DNA of 64,000 bases from Multifurca ochricompacta (lineage: Eukaryota > Basidiomycota > Agaricomycetes > Russulales > Russulaceae): positions 307,437 to 371,436 of the forward strand of contig WTXG01000021.1 of the NCBI GenBank assembly GCA_022496185.1, written 5' to 3'. This document shows positions 33,601 to 44,854 of the stretch, piece by piece. Position 1 is the stretch's first letter. Each line of letters starts with the position of its first letter. A model generated the notes under the pieces. The model did no database searches, had not been told where the DNA came from, and saw nothing but the letters and a program-made list of their open reading frames with translations. The position numbers were made by a program, and so were the translations under genes.

Positions 33601-34925
33601 TGTAATGCTCAGCGGGGCATTGCTGTGTGATGTGCACCAGTCAGCACAAGTCCATGGACACTTAGTCTGGCACTAGTCAGCCATGTCCGCGGCACCTGAC
33701 ACTGTGGGTCCGGGATCTACAACAAGCCTGGCATAACAGGGCCAGGCTCTTAGCTTCAGGGTGGATAGGAAGTTGTGCTATAACCAAGCACAGAGAAAGA
33801 CAGGAAGAGTCAGCCAAAGGGAGCTAATCTCCTAAGGCTGTTGAGTGGGGATCAGGCTCAGCTGCAGTGCCGGAAGCACATCAGGCAAACTGGGCTCAAA
33901 GGAAGCAAAGGAGGGGAAACCAGAGCAGCAATGGCATCTGGGTCAAGGGGTGAGATCTGGAGATGAAGTGCACACCCATTGCCAGAGGCAATGGGGTCCT
34001 TCCAGTGACACAAAGAAAGCAAAGAGGACTTAGAAGTCCAGTCTGTATTCCATGATCAGGGAAACTCTAGGCTGAAGGCCCAAGAGGTCAAATCTAAGGT
34101 TGTACAAACTGTCTACAGGGTCTTATATACTGTATGGGGATCTGGTGTGCAGCTAATCAGGAACAGGGTCAGAGTCCTTATCATCCAATAGCAGATAAGA
34201 TGTCAAATATAGTCCATGATAAGGATAAGCCTTATCAGAAGCATAATCATGTGGGACAGCCCCACAGGAGTCATATCAGTGTGGGAGGATTCCCACCAGG
34301 GTCAGGGGTAAATGGGGAGATAACAGGTCCCACAGGAGTCAGGGTGGATGTGGGAATACTCCCACAGGAATCAGAGAAGCGAATGATAAGCCAGATGGGC
34401 CATGTGATCAGAAAGGGGTAAATGATCAGATGAAGATGCTGTGATCAGGGTCAGGGATCACATGGTCCAAAGTCACATGGTCAGGGATCACATGGTCAAG
34501 GATCACATGGCCAAGGGTCACATGGCCAGGAGTCACATGACTGGCAGAGGGTCAAGTACAAGCCAAAGTCAGAGATTAGATTGGCAGGGACAGTGTCAGA
34601 GATCCCATGGGTGTCAATCACAGGGACAGGGGTACTGGCCAAGGCATAAGCCAAGGCAATAAGGAAGGGTGATGTACATCCAACAGTATAGCAGCAGAAC
34701 TACCATCAGGTTAGGTGTAAATGGTGGCAAGGGAGGTTGGTCCTGTGAGCAGCAGGTCACAGGCATCAGGGTAAGGTCCTGGGCACACAGGCCACAGGCA
34801 TCAGGAAGGTCCCAAGGCAGCATACCAAGGGCATCAGGGAGTGGTCCAGAGAAGGGGAAAGTCAAGGATGGTGCAAAGAATAAGGCATGGTGTGCAGGGT
34901 CAGGAAAAAGAGTAGGGTCATAACA
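33601..34925 (+). mobile_element. Solo LTR-c, copy 2, in GyB-1
   Basis: A 1325-bp copy of the unit at 9527-10806 with TTATG on both sides (33596-33600, 34926-34930). It differs by indels near 33850-34030 and in the minisatellite. It is in the integrase GPF region of GyB-1. Strand is nominal. Confidence 0.9.
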
Positions 34926-36916
34926 TTATGTCAGACAGCTTCTGTTCTATCCTAAATGGACCATGGCATCTAGGAGTGAGTTTTGCCATTGGGTGAGAAG
35001 TGTGGATGTTACGCCCTTCCAACCAGACTTGATCTCCAACCTGGTAGGGTGTAAACTTTGTGGGCTTCTCAGCCAGGGTCTTTTGCACCTTCTGAAGATT
35101 CCAATTGGCTGATTCTTGTATTTCTTCCCATTGGCCGATACGCTGTGTGACAGAGGGTACATTTGTGGGTTTATCTGTCCAGGTAGTGTGGGGATTCCAT
35201 CCCATAATAAGGGAGAAGGGGGAGACCTTTGTTGTCCCATTTGGCCAGCTATTGTGTGCAAACTCAGCTGTCACCAACCATTCTGCCCAGTCGTCTTGTT
35301 GCTCATTGCACCAGAACCGAAGATACTGTTCCAACCATTGGTTTGTTCATTCTGACTGTCCATCTGTTTGAGGATGATACACCGTAGAAATGTTCTGTTG
35401 GATATCTAAGCATTTGCAGAGGGCACAAGCAAACATGGATGCAAAGCGTGGGTCTCGGTTGGAAATAATTTTCTGGGGGAGTCCATAGTGTTGGTATACA
35501 TGGTCTAGGTAGAGTTTGGTGACTCCTTCTGCCAATATCATCTCATTACAGGGGATGAAGAGTGTGGCCTTCAAACAGTCATGGTCCATGATAGTGAGTA
35601 TTGAATCATATCCTTGTGATTGTGGCAATTTGATGATGAAGTCCATGGTGATAGTTTGGAAAGGGGCTGTTGTGATTGGTGTAATGGGTGAAAGTGCCAG
35701 CGGTTTTGGGTGTGTATTTACTTTATTTGCCTGACATTCTGTGCATCCTTTGACATATGCTTTGACATCCTTTTTCATGTTTGGCCACCAGTAGTCTCAT
35801 TTGGCAAGGGTGTAAGTGTTTGCAATTCCAGGGTGTCCTGCAGAGGGAAGGTCGTGGTGAAAATGAATCACCCCCCTCTTAATGTTGTTGCCACTGGTGA
35901 CAACCAGTCAACCATTGTCTTTCCACCAGAGACCATTCCTCATCTTTATGTTATGTGGGTTTGCCCAGGATTTGCACAGCTCCTGGTTCATGTTCTGTGT
36001 TACTTGGGCCCACAGATCCATATCATGGAGGCTGACAACTGCTGTCTTTGCAAAGACATCCTCTGGTAAGACTACAATATTGTCATTGTTGTTGTCTCTT
36101 TCATCACTACCAGCTGGTCTAGACAGGGCATCTGCACACACATTGTGAGCTCCAGGAAGGTGTTTGAGCATGAAGTTGTATTCCTCCAGCTCCAAGACTT
36201 CACATGCTACTTGTCAACTGATCTTGTGGGGTTCTTGCCAGTAAAGGAGGTTGGAATGGTTGGTGTAGATGATTGTCTTATGTGGGGATCCAGTGAGGTA
36301 AGGTCTCCAATGTCATAATGCCTTTACAATTGCCAATAATTCTCTGTCCCAAATATCATAATTCCTTTCTGCCAATGAGAAAGTTTCTGAGTAGAATGCC
36401 ACTGGGTGAAGGATCCCTTCACTATCTCTCTGTGATAAGACCACTCTGTTGGCATACATTGAGGTGTCAACTTCCAGTTCAAAGGGTTTTGCTAAGTCGG
36501 GTTGAATAAGGACTGGTTTGGAGCTGATGATTGTTTTTATCTGGTCAAATGCCTTTTGTTGTAGTTCATCCCAGTGCCAGGGCACATCCTTTTTCAAAAG
36601 ATCATTGAGTGGTCTAGCAATGGCCAAAAATCCCTTGATGAAGCATTGGTAAAAGTTACAGAAGCTGATGAATGACCTGACATCCTTGGTACATTGAGGG
36701 ATGGACCATTCCTGAATGCCTTGTACCTTTACAGGGTCCATGCGCACTTGACCTCCTTCCAGGATGACACCTAAGTATTCAATGCTGGTTTGTTCAAAAG
36801 AACATTTGGCTGGTTTCAGGTAGAGGTCATGTTTTGCTAGGATATCCAATACTTCATGAACATGGGTACAGTGATGATCAATGTCATTTCTTGTGGCCAC
36901 TAGAATGTTGTCCATG
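34926..36916 (-). pseudogene. pol: GyB-1 Pol: RT 3' half, RNase H, integrase
   Basis: RT resumes left of Tc1-2 with YMDNILVATRND: the active site YMDD has become YMDN by a CpG-type change. Then [20 protein letters not shown], RNase H (ELEVDTSMYANR, RELLAIVKAL), integrase zinc part (GCTECQANK), core (MDFIIKLP, ISNRDPRFAS, TDGQSE) and the GPF module (LTPRCHGPF). ISD has become ISN, removing the second integrase Asp. TGA codons interrupt at Arg positions. Confidence 0.85.
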
Positions 36917-37280
36917 TACAGTGCCTCACAAAACTGAGTCAATGTTTTGCACTTTTGCACTGTTTGTTGAATATCACATCAGCCAAAACAAATATAAACA
37001 AAGTCTTGGTAGACCATAACAGGTACAAGATAAGGGTTATGTAATGCAACAATAATTATGTAATTCCGATCAAAACCTGTGGAGCTATGCCCATTTCAAA
37101 TTGGGGACTCATTGACTCGGTTTTGTGAGTGGGTATCAGAAATATCAGAATCTGATGCTCCACCAAATGTACAGCAACCAATCCTTAATATATGGTTACC
37201 ACAGTTATCTTAATATTGATGGGACCTGGAATAGAGCTATTTAACCATGGTTTACATTCCCAGAATATTATAATTTCCCA

Positions 37281-37699
37281 ATGCACCCCACCTCCTCTGC
37301 TCAGAGAGAAAACATGCTCTCTCTGGCCTCTGAAGGTCATTCAACTCACACTACTGCCTCCAGACTCAGCCTCAGTCAGTCTGCAGTCTCTAGGACACTC
37401 AGGACCCTCCTCTCCAACCATCAGTCACCTCATATTAGTCATCCTTCCAAGCTCTCTGCTACCTCTGAACATGCTATCATCATACAAATCACCACAGGAA
37501 AGGTTGGCAATGCTGTCCAGGCCACAAAGCACATCAATTCCATCATCCCCAACCATGTCTCTTCACAAACTGTGCACTGGGTTCTTAAACAACATTCATT
37601 CAAGGCTGTAACAAAGAAGAAAAGGCCACTACTCTCTGCAGTACATTGCAAGAAGCACTTAGCCTTTGCTTTCAAGTACAGAGAGTGGACTGTGGAGGA
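37281..37699 (+). pseudogene. Tc1-2 transposase N-terminal half, left arm
   Basis: About 140 codons with paired helix-turn-helix segments (MLSLASEGHSTHTTASRLSL, SQSAVSRTLRTLL), the DNA-binding part of Tc1 transposases. It ends at EWTVED where CoH is inserted. The open frame beyond runs into the CoH LTR and is artificial. Confidence 0.85.
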
Positions 37700-37919
37700 T
37701 GTTGGAATAGCAGCACGCACAGAAAGGTACCGGAGATGGTGGGCTGGACTAACAACTACTATACGACTTACATTCACATTCCAATATGCATATAAGATAG
37801 ACTACTGCGTAGTGTTTAGAACCTCAGTCTTCTACTACAAAGACTGAGGTTAGTACCATTCTCAATCATAGCTACAGCATTCATTAACTGACTCTATCAC
37901 TGTAGCTATTCACTATACA

Positions 37920-38514
37920 TGTAACGCCTGGTGTGGGCATTCGTCATGACGTGTGATAAGTTGCATAGCAAAACTATGAAGTCAGGTATGCACTGTCTTT
38001 CAAGTACATGGAGATCGGGTGAGAAGTCAACACAAAGGAGCTAATCCCTTAGTGTTGGTGAGCGGAAGAGTGCCAGAAGCACTGAGACAATTCAAGAGTC
38101 GGGTCTTAGGAATCACCCAGAAGGTAATGCACCAAGTCGATTAAGAAGTCGAGTCCAAGGCATACAGGCTATCTAGGCAGGCCTTATATACATAATAGAA
38201 GTCGGAGTCTGAATCAGAGTATTGTACTCGATGTATCAACAAAGTCATAATGTATCTAAATAGGGGGACGGAGTCAACGTGGGCCAGGTGAGAATATATG
38301 TAGATGAATCTGGTATAGTCACAATTCTGGTGGGAAAATACGTAAGAGTTCTTGTGTAAAATATGAGTCAGAGATAAGCACAGCCCTGGTCAAAGATAAG
38401 GAACAAATATGTACAAAAGGGGTCATAACACGGTCAACAAAGGGGCAAACAGAGTCAAACAGCATGTCACATGATGGAAAAAGGAAACAAGACGACACAG
38501 TGGGGTTCGTAACA
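37920..38514 (-). mobile_element. GyB-2 3' LTR
   Basis: 595 bp, plus strand TGTAACGCC...TTCGTAACA. It differs from the 5' LTR at scattered places, which in the stretches compared are CG against TG or CA. Next to it lies the inverted polypurine tract (TACCCCCTCTC). Confidence 0.93.
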
Positions 38515-38545
38515 TTACCCCCTCTCTAAGTCCTAGCAGAGCCAG

Positions 38546-39913
38546 CTAGATTGGCGCACCATCATCATCCTGGACCAAGGAGAGGTAGTCGTCAGCTACG
38601 GCGTAGTGGTCTGCATCGTAATTTTCCTTCTCTTCGTCAGTGGGGCAAATGTGTGCTTGTAGAAAACCATAGGGCCCTCACCTCCCACATCGAAAGCAGC
38701 CATCGTAAACATGACAATCGATTTCTCGATGTCCAGCGTTGTGGGAGAGACACTTGCCGCACCACCCAGACGGGTTCTGGATGGTAGGGGCCTGTGTAAG
38801 TCATCAGAACAAGCATTGATGACTCCAGTGTGAGGTGCTTTGGCAGTGTCGACATTGCTTCTTGGCCGTGGGACAACACCAGCTGAGATGGTACTTGCTG
38901 CTACAGCACCAGCAAAGCTTACTGTTGGGGTTTTCATGGAGGCATGGCATTTCGAAACAATGGGGATTGAGCCGAGGTGCGAGATCGAGGCGGCGACGGG
39001 GGAGCAGTCGGGCAAAGATGTCTGCATACCATTCAGATATAATTTGGTATGCCTCCCCTCATTCCAGCCTCGTCCTAATGCTGGCCAGGTGGTGCTCTAT
39101 GTCAAAAACCCCTCGGTTGATCTTCACCATCTGTCGCTCGTAATCGCGACGCTGCATCTCCAGGTTGTCCCAGAGCGCCTGGAACTTGCGGAGTCGCGCA
39201 ATCTCAGCCATCAGTCATGGCATATGGAGGTCTCGAAGCACCTCATTGATAGCAAAAGCGCAGGGGTCATGGGCCAAGAGGTGTTGCAAATGTTCGGGTC
39301 CCAAGACGTAATGCAGCCAATCGACATTCTTTTCTTCCAAGTAGACTGGAGCCCCATAGACAGGCCCTCCTTTTTCCAGGCATCCAGCTACATCCATGCC
39401 TTCGTTGGTGTAGTAGATATATTTGGCCACCTCTGTAGTGCCATCATTTTTGGATGATGGGATCATAAGCAGGAAGTAAAACTGTGAGTTGGGGTCATTG
39501 GGGAAGAAGGGGAACTTGGGGGATTCATTGCCAAAGTCTACATCAATCAGGTCATTGGGATGGGGGTGCTCAGGCAGATTAAAATCTTCATCGATGTTGA
39601 TGATTCTGTCCCCTTGGGCCACTTGGGCGGTCGCATCGTAGTCAATAGGAGAAAGTGGGTGAGAAGGAGGGTGCACAGGAGTAAGTATGGGAAACGCATT
39701 GATGGCGGTGGAGGCATGGATCTTAGATGATGACATGGGTGAGTTTCTGGTCAGTTGTGGGGGAGAGAATGGTTCAGCAACTCGTATTTTCTCCGGCTCT
39801 TTATCTGCTTCTGGGTGGCGCCTATAGAAGTCTTCGATAAGCTTGGGTGCAAAGACATCTGCAGCAGATTCCCATGAGTTATCGGCATCTGGGAATCCCT
39901 TCCATTTGATCAA
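38546..39913 (-). pseudogene. GyB-2 ORF3, in frame with Pol
   Basis: The frame passes without a stop from the chromodomain (LIKWKGFPDADNSWE, 39913) through a Ser/Pro linker into ORF3 (SPIDYDATAQVAQG, KFPFFPNDPNSQFYF, YIYYTNEGMDVAGCLEKGG, GPVYGAPVYLEEK), then a helical zone, knuckles CWCC...HLSWCC and CRHC...HWSHQC, CGKC and CFRC clusters, and YLSLVQDDDGAPI. Five TGA codons interrupt: MP*L, LE*G, two adjacent in F**L, and R*G. No frameshift is seen. Here the extra protein would be made as the C-terminal part of Pol. Confidence 0.87.
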
Positions 39914-42900
39914 GTAATGGAGCTTCCGATTGCGCCCTCAACCCTTCCATTTTGCATCGGCAATACGTTCTACTTCCCATTCTGGCTCTCCGTTGACCAG
40001 GTCAGGGGGAGGTCTGGGAAAATTCTGTCCGTGAATAGAAGTTTCTTTGTATGGCATCAGAAGACTGGCATGGAAGATGGGATGTATCTTCCAGGTGGCA
40101 GGTAACGTGAGCTTGTACATGACATCCGAAAGCTTCTGTTCAATTACAAAGGGGCCATGGCATCTGGGAGCTAATTTTGCCATTGGGTGTGACATATGGA
40201 TATTGTGCCCTTCTAACCAGACTTGATCTCTGACCTGGTAGGGCGTAAACCTAGTAGGCTTCTCGGCTAGGGTCCTTTGCGCCTTCTGAAGGTTTCTGTT
40301 GGCCGATTCCTGTATCTCTTTCCATTGGCCGATATGCTGTGTCACAGATGGTACATTTGTGGGTTTGTCTGTCCATGTGGTGCGAGGGTCCCACCCCATA
40401 ATAAGAGAGAAAGGAGTGGCTTTTGTTGTTCCGTTTGGCCAACTATTGTGTGCAAATTCAGCCATCGCCAGCCATTCTGCCCAGTCGTTCTGTCATTTGT
40501 TACACCAAAATCGAAGGTATTGCTCTAACCATTGATTTGTTCATTCTGATTGACCATCCATCTGAGGGTGATATGCAGTAGAGATGTTCTGCTGAATGTC
40601 GAGACGTTTACAGAGGGCTCGGGCGAATATGGAAGCAAATCATGGGTCTCGGTCAGAAATAATCTTCTGCAGGAGTCTGTAATGTCGGTAAACATGATTT
40701 AGGTAGAGTTTCGCGACTCCTTCTGCTGATATTGTCTCGTTACAGGGGATGAAGAGGGCGGCCTTTGAATAGTCGTGGTCTGTGATGGTGAGTATTGAGT
40801 CGTATCCCTGTGACTGTGGAAGTTTGACAATAAAGTCCATGGCGATGGTCTGGAAGGGAGCTGTCGCAACTGGTGTGATGGGTGAAAGTGCTGGTGGTCT
40901 TGGGTGAGTGTTTACTTTATTTGCTTGGCATTCTGCGCATCCTTTGACATATGCTTCGACGTCCTTTTTCATGTTTGGCCACCAGTAGTCTCGTTTGGCA
41001 AGGGCGTAGGTGTTTGCAATTCCCGGGTGTCCTGCAGAGGGAAGGTCGTGGTGAAAATGGATCACCCCCCTCTTAATGTTGTTGCCACCAGTGACAACCA
41101 ATCAATTGCTGTCTTTCCACCAGAGGCCATCTTTCATCTTTATGTTGTGCGGCTCTGCCCAGGATTTGCACAGCTCCTGATTCATATTCTGCATTACTTG
41201 GGCCCATAGATCCATGTCATGGAGGCTAACGACAGCAGTCTTTGCAAAGACATCTTCAGGTAAGACGACAATATTATCATTGTCGTTTTCCCCTTCGTTA
41301 CGTCCGGTTGGTCTGGACAGGGCATCAGCTCGTGCGTTATGAGCCCCAGGTAAGTGCTCGAGCATGAAGTTGTACTCTTCGAGCTCCAAGACTTCTCGTG
41401 CTATCCATTGACTGATCTTGTGTGGCTCTCTCCAGTAAAGAAGATTGGAGTGGTCTGTATAGATGATGGTTTTGTGCGGGGATCCAGCCAAATATGGTCG
41501 CCAGTGTCATAACGCTTTTACAATAGCCAATAGTTCTCTGTCCCAAATGTCATAGTTTCTTTCTGCTGATGAGAATGTTTCTGAGTAGAATGCGACAGGG
41601 TGAAGGATCCCTCCAGTATCTCTCTGCGATAAGACTGTGCCGTTGGCATACATGGAAGCATTGACTTCCAGTTCAAAAGGTTTGGCTAAGTCGGGTTGAA
41701 TAAGAACTGGCTCGGAGCTAATGATTGCTTTTATCTGGTCGAATGCTTTCTGCTGTAATTCATCCCAATGCCAGGGCATGTCCTTCTTCAATAAATCATT
41801 AAGTGGTCAGGTGATGGCCGAGAATCCTTTGATGAAGCGTCGATAGAAATTACAAAAACCAATGAATGACCTGACATCTTTGGTACACTGAGGGGTGGAC
41901 CACTCTCGAATGCCTTGTACTTTTACAGGGTCCATGCATACTTGCCCCCCTTCGAGGATAACGCCCAAATATTCAACAGTTTTCTGCTCGAAGGAGCATT
42001 TGGCAGGTTTCAAATAAAGGTCGTGTTTTGCCAGGATTTCTAGTACTTCGTGAACTCGGGTCTGGTGATGGTGAATGTCGTCTTTTGTAGCTACTAGGAT
42101 GTCGTCCATATACACCACAATTTCTTCTGTAAGGATCAGGTCTCAGAAAATGTGATTCATCATGGCCTGGAAGGTTGCCGGCGAGTTCATCAAGCCAAAG
42201 AACATAATGTTGGGTTCGAAGAGTCCTTGATTGGTCTTAAAGGTGGCTTTGGGCTGGTCGCCTTCTCGAATACGAATGTTATTGTAACCCCAGTGGACGT
42301 CCATTTTTGAGAACAGGGCTTTGTCATGCATTTTGTCGATGATTTCTGAGATCAGTGGAAGTGGGTAGTTATTCTTCACCATGAGTTCGTTAATCCATCT
42401 GTAGTCCTGTACCAGTCGCAGTTTTCTGTCCTTCTTTTTAATAAAAAAGAAGGGTGAAGCATAAGGTGAGTTTGAAGGCCGTATATATCCTTTTGCCAGA
42501 TGTTCCTCCAGGAAAGTGGAGAGCACTTCCTTCTCGGGCTGAGACAGCGGATAGATCTTGCAATCTACTGATTGCGGAGCATTTGGGATGAAGTCGATGG
42601 TGTGATCCCAAGGTTGAGAAGGAGGGAAACGTTGTGACTCTTCTTCCGAGAAAACCTTCCAGTGTCAGTGATATTCTGCTGGCACTACTTCTTTGAATGT
42701 CTTTTCTGGGTTTTTCTGTGCCTCTGCCTGGGCCAATTCCGATGCCTTCATGACATAACAATATACCTGATCCACAGGTTCCACATCACTCCAGGTGACA
42801 GCTGATCCCATAACGATAGCATGGGTCAAGGGGTGCTGCACAGTGTAGTCATATCCCAAGGACGTAATAAGAACCGGGTAGAAATCTTTGTCCATTGTTG

Positions 42901-43306
42901 CTTCTGCCCAGTTGATTCTGGGTTCGAATGCTGCTAGCCATGGGTATCCCAAAACCATATCCTCATCTCCTAGATCTGTGATGAGGAAGCAAAGTTGCTT
43001 AGTTTGCTCCCCAACCTGCACTTCTAAGTCGCAGCAGTGCGTGATCTTTCCGGCTCTGTTGGCTGTCCCATCTATATTCCAAATGTTTTTCTCCTGGGGA
43101 AGTAACTGTGTCCCCAGTCCTAGTGTTCTCTGAAGTCTTTGACTGATAAAGTTGTCTGTTGCTCCAGAGTTGATCAATATCTGTCTGTTGGCTGTCTTCT
43201 GTTTGGTTTCAAAATGTACTGGTATTTTTAAGGACTTGAAACGACTAGTGTATACAGAAGTTACATGGAGTGCTCTTGCCCAGGCCGATGGGGTTGAGCC
43301 GATCAA
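39914..43306 (-). pseudogene. pol: GyB-2 Pol: protease, RT, RNase H, integrase, chromodomain
   Basis: From the slip site: protease (ILINSGATDNF, catalytic Asp now Asn), RT ([39 protein letters not shown] intact), RNase H (ELEVNASMYANG, RELLAIVKAL, IIYTDHSNLLYW), integrase zinc part (GCAECQANK), core (MDFIVKLP, ISDRDP, TNQWLEQYL), GPF module and chromodomain (EWEVERIADAKW). All segments share one minus frame. I read nine nonsense codons, all TGA, at positions with Arg in related copies (for example H*HWK, F*DLIL, L*HWR, SE*TNQ). Confidence 0.9.
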
Positions 43307-43312
43307 AAATCC
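43303..43312 (-). promoter_or_regulatory. GyB-2 -1 frameshift site
   Basis: On the minus strand GGATTTTTGA: Gag frame GAT TTT TGA, Pol frame GGA TTT TTG. Frames on either side differ by exactly -1, and the sequence is identical to GyA-2 and GyA-3. Confidence 0.65.
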
Positions 43313-44832
43313 TTCTGGCCAAAGGCCTTGTCAACGAGTAGGGCACATACTGCCTCATCCTCATTCATCATATGCTCCCATATCGCTTCTGCTTTCTGTT
43401 CTTTAGTTTTTAGGGTGGTTGCTGGGTTGTCTTTTGTTGGAGTTGGTAGGTTTTGTGCTGGCAATGTCATGGTGGTAGTGGCTACCGTTGCTTCAGCAGC
43501 ACAGACCGTCTTCTTTGGGCAGAATCGTGACATGTGCCCTTGTGCTCGGCAATGGAAGCAACGTCCTTCCTTCATCAGATTTTTCTTTTCATCATCGGTG
43601 AGGGCTGCACGGGCTCTGGTGCGATCTGCCGACGTATCCATGGCGTTGGGGTCTCGCGAGGTAGTAGGTTTTACCCCAAACACCGCCTTCCACTGATCGT
43701 GGGTTTTACCCTTCTTTGTGTCCATTCCAAAGTGCATTTGGAAATCCAAATAATCCTGCTGCTGCATCCTGGCAGCGCTCGTCCACTGGCTCCATGATTC
43801 AGGGTGATGGAACTGGATGATGTTTTTCACCAGGGGGTTGGGCAGCCCCTGGGAGAAGAGGTTGAGGGTTGCCTCTTCATTCACATCGTACCCTGCTCTC
43901 TTGGCCAGATTGTGGAACTTGGCTATGTAGCCATCTAGATCCCCTCTTTCCATTTTAAGGGATTTCAATTCTCTGGCGGCTTTCTGTTTGGCCTGCCCAT
44001 CCGTGAAGGCGTCTTTGAATCTTTGCGCCACTACATCCCACAGATCCTCATCCGTGGTTCTAGTTCTGGCTGTAACTCTGTCGTTCAGCCATTTGATCTG
44101 CTCCATTGTCCAGTCATTGACAGAATCCCCTCTGATAAGTGAGAGGAAGAGGTTGGTGCGTTGAAAAGGGTTCACGATTTGTGGGACGTCATGATTAAAA
44201 TTTTTGAATGTCTCAAACTTGAGCATGAACTTTTTGCTCTGAGATCGATCACCAGTGAACATAGTCGGCAGGACTCCCGTAAGGCATCCTGATGGGGGGG
44301 GGAGGTTCGGAGCAGGGACAGTCGGAGCTGGGTCTGGTAATTGTGCAGCAATGGTCGACATTGTTGGGTACATGATAGTCGGGGTGTCTGAGATTTGTTG
44401 TGTAATCTGGGGAGAGACTAAAGCAGATGTTCTGAACGTAGTACTCTCGGGTGCAACTGTCTGAGCCATAAAACTAGGGGCTATGACTTGTGCGTCTTCA
44501 CTGCTTTCTTCGATATATTCTTCGGTTTCGGAGTCTGTGACGATGGCTGGAGGATTCTCTCTCCAAGGTCCTAAGCCGTACTCTGGTGGGGCAGGTCCTG
44601 TGGTAACCCAGGAACAATGGCTTCTAGAGTAACGGATACGGTACCAGAATCTTTTCTGTTTGTTGTATTCAACTGGCTGGTACTGGTCGTCATGATAGAC
44701 GTAGTATCCAAACTCGGTTTCAAAATCTTTCCAGACGGCAGAGCCAAGGACTTGTTGTGAAAGATTATCCTCATCTCGGCAGTCGATGAGTTCTTCATTG
44801 TGCAAGGTCTGACTGTGGCTGGATGAAGCCAC
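43303..44832 (-). CDS. gag: GyB-2 Gag
   Basis: An uninterrupted 509-codon frame, ending in the TGA of the slip site. Capsid-like domain (GDRSQSKKFMLKFETFKNF, NPFQRTNLFLSLIRGD, DWTMEQIKW), a KLKMERGDLDGYIAKF-like helical part, and one CCHC knuckle CFHCRAQGHMSRFC near residue 424. The frame opens at a GTG only 22 nt after the LTR; the first ATG gives MYPTMSTIAAQL at about residue 150. Since the upstream 150 codons are conserved with GyA, initiation is unresolved (see findings). Gag would build the particle. Confidence 0.85.
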   Translation of the reverse strand: MASSSHSQTLHNEELIDCRDEDNLSQQVLGSAVWKDFETEFGYYVYHDDQYQPVEYNKQKRFWYRIRYSRSHCSWVTTGPAPPEYGLGPWRENPPAIVTDSETEEYIEESSEDAQVIAPSFMAQTVAPESTTFRTSALVSPQITQQISDTPTIMYPTMSTIAAQLPDPAPTVPAPNLPPPSGCLTGVLPTMFTGDRSQSKKFMLKFETFKNFNHDVPQIVNPFQRTNLFLSLIRGDSVNDWTMEQIKWLNDRVTARTRTTDEDLWDVVAQRFKDAFTDGQAKQKAARELKSLKMERGDLDGYIAKFHNLAKRAGYDVNEEATLNLFSQGLPNPLVKNIIQFHHPESWSQWTSAARMQQQDYLDFQMHFGMDTKKGKTHDQWKAVFGVKPTTSRDPNAMDTSADRTRARAALTDDEKKNLMKEGRCFHCRAQGHMSRFCPKKTVCAAEATVATTTMTLPAQNLPTPTKDNPATTLKTKEQKAEAIWEHMMNEDEAVCALLVDKAFGQKDF

Positions 44833-44841
44833 GGTGGGGAG

Positions 44842-44852
44842 AGACTCGACTT
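44842..44852 (-). promoter_or_regulatory. GyB-2 self-priming primer binding site
   Basis: Minus strand AAGTCGAGTCT starts 2 nt after the 5' LTR. Ten of its bases (AAGTCGAGTC) are complementary to the predicted mRNA start at 45081-45091. The PBS 11-mer is identical to that of GyA-3 although the LTRs differ. Confidence 0.72.
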
Positions 44853-44854
44853 AA

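Noticed and set aside
37700..37847. C-terminal extension of the Tc1-2 transposase
   Set aside because: This is CoH LTR sequence read in the same frame after the insertion point.
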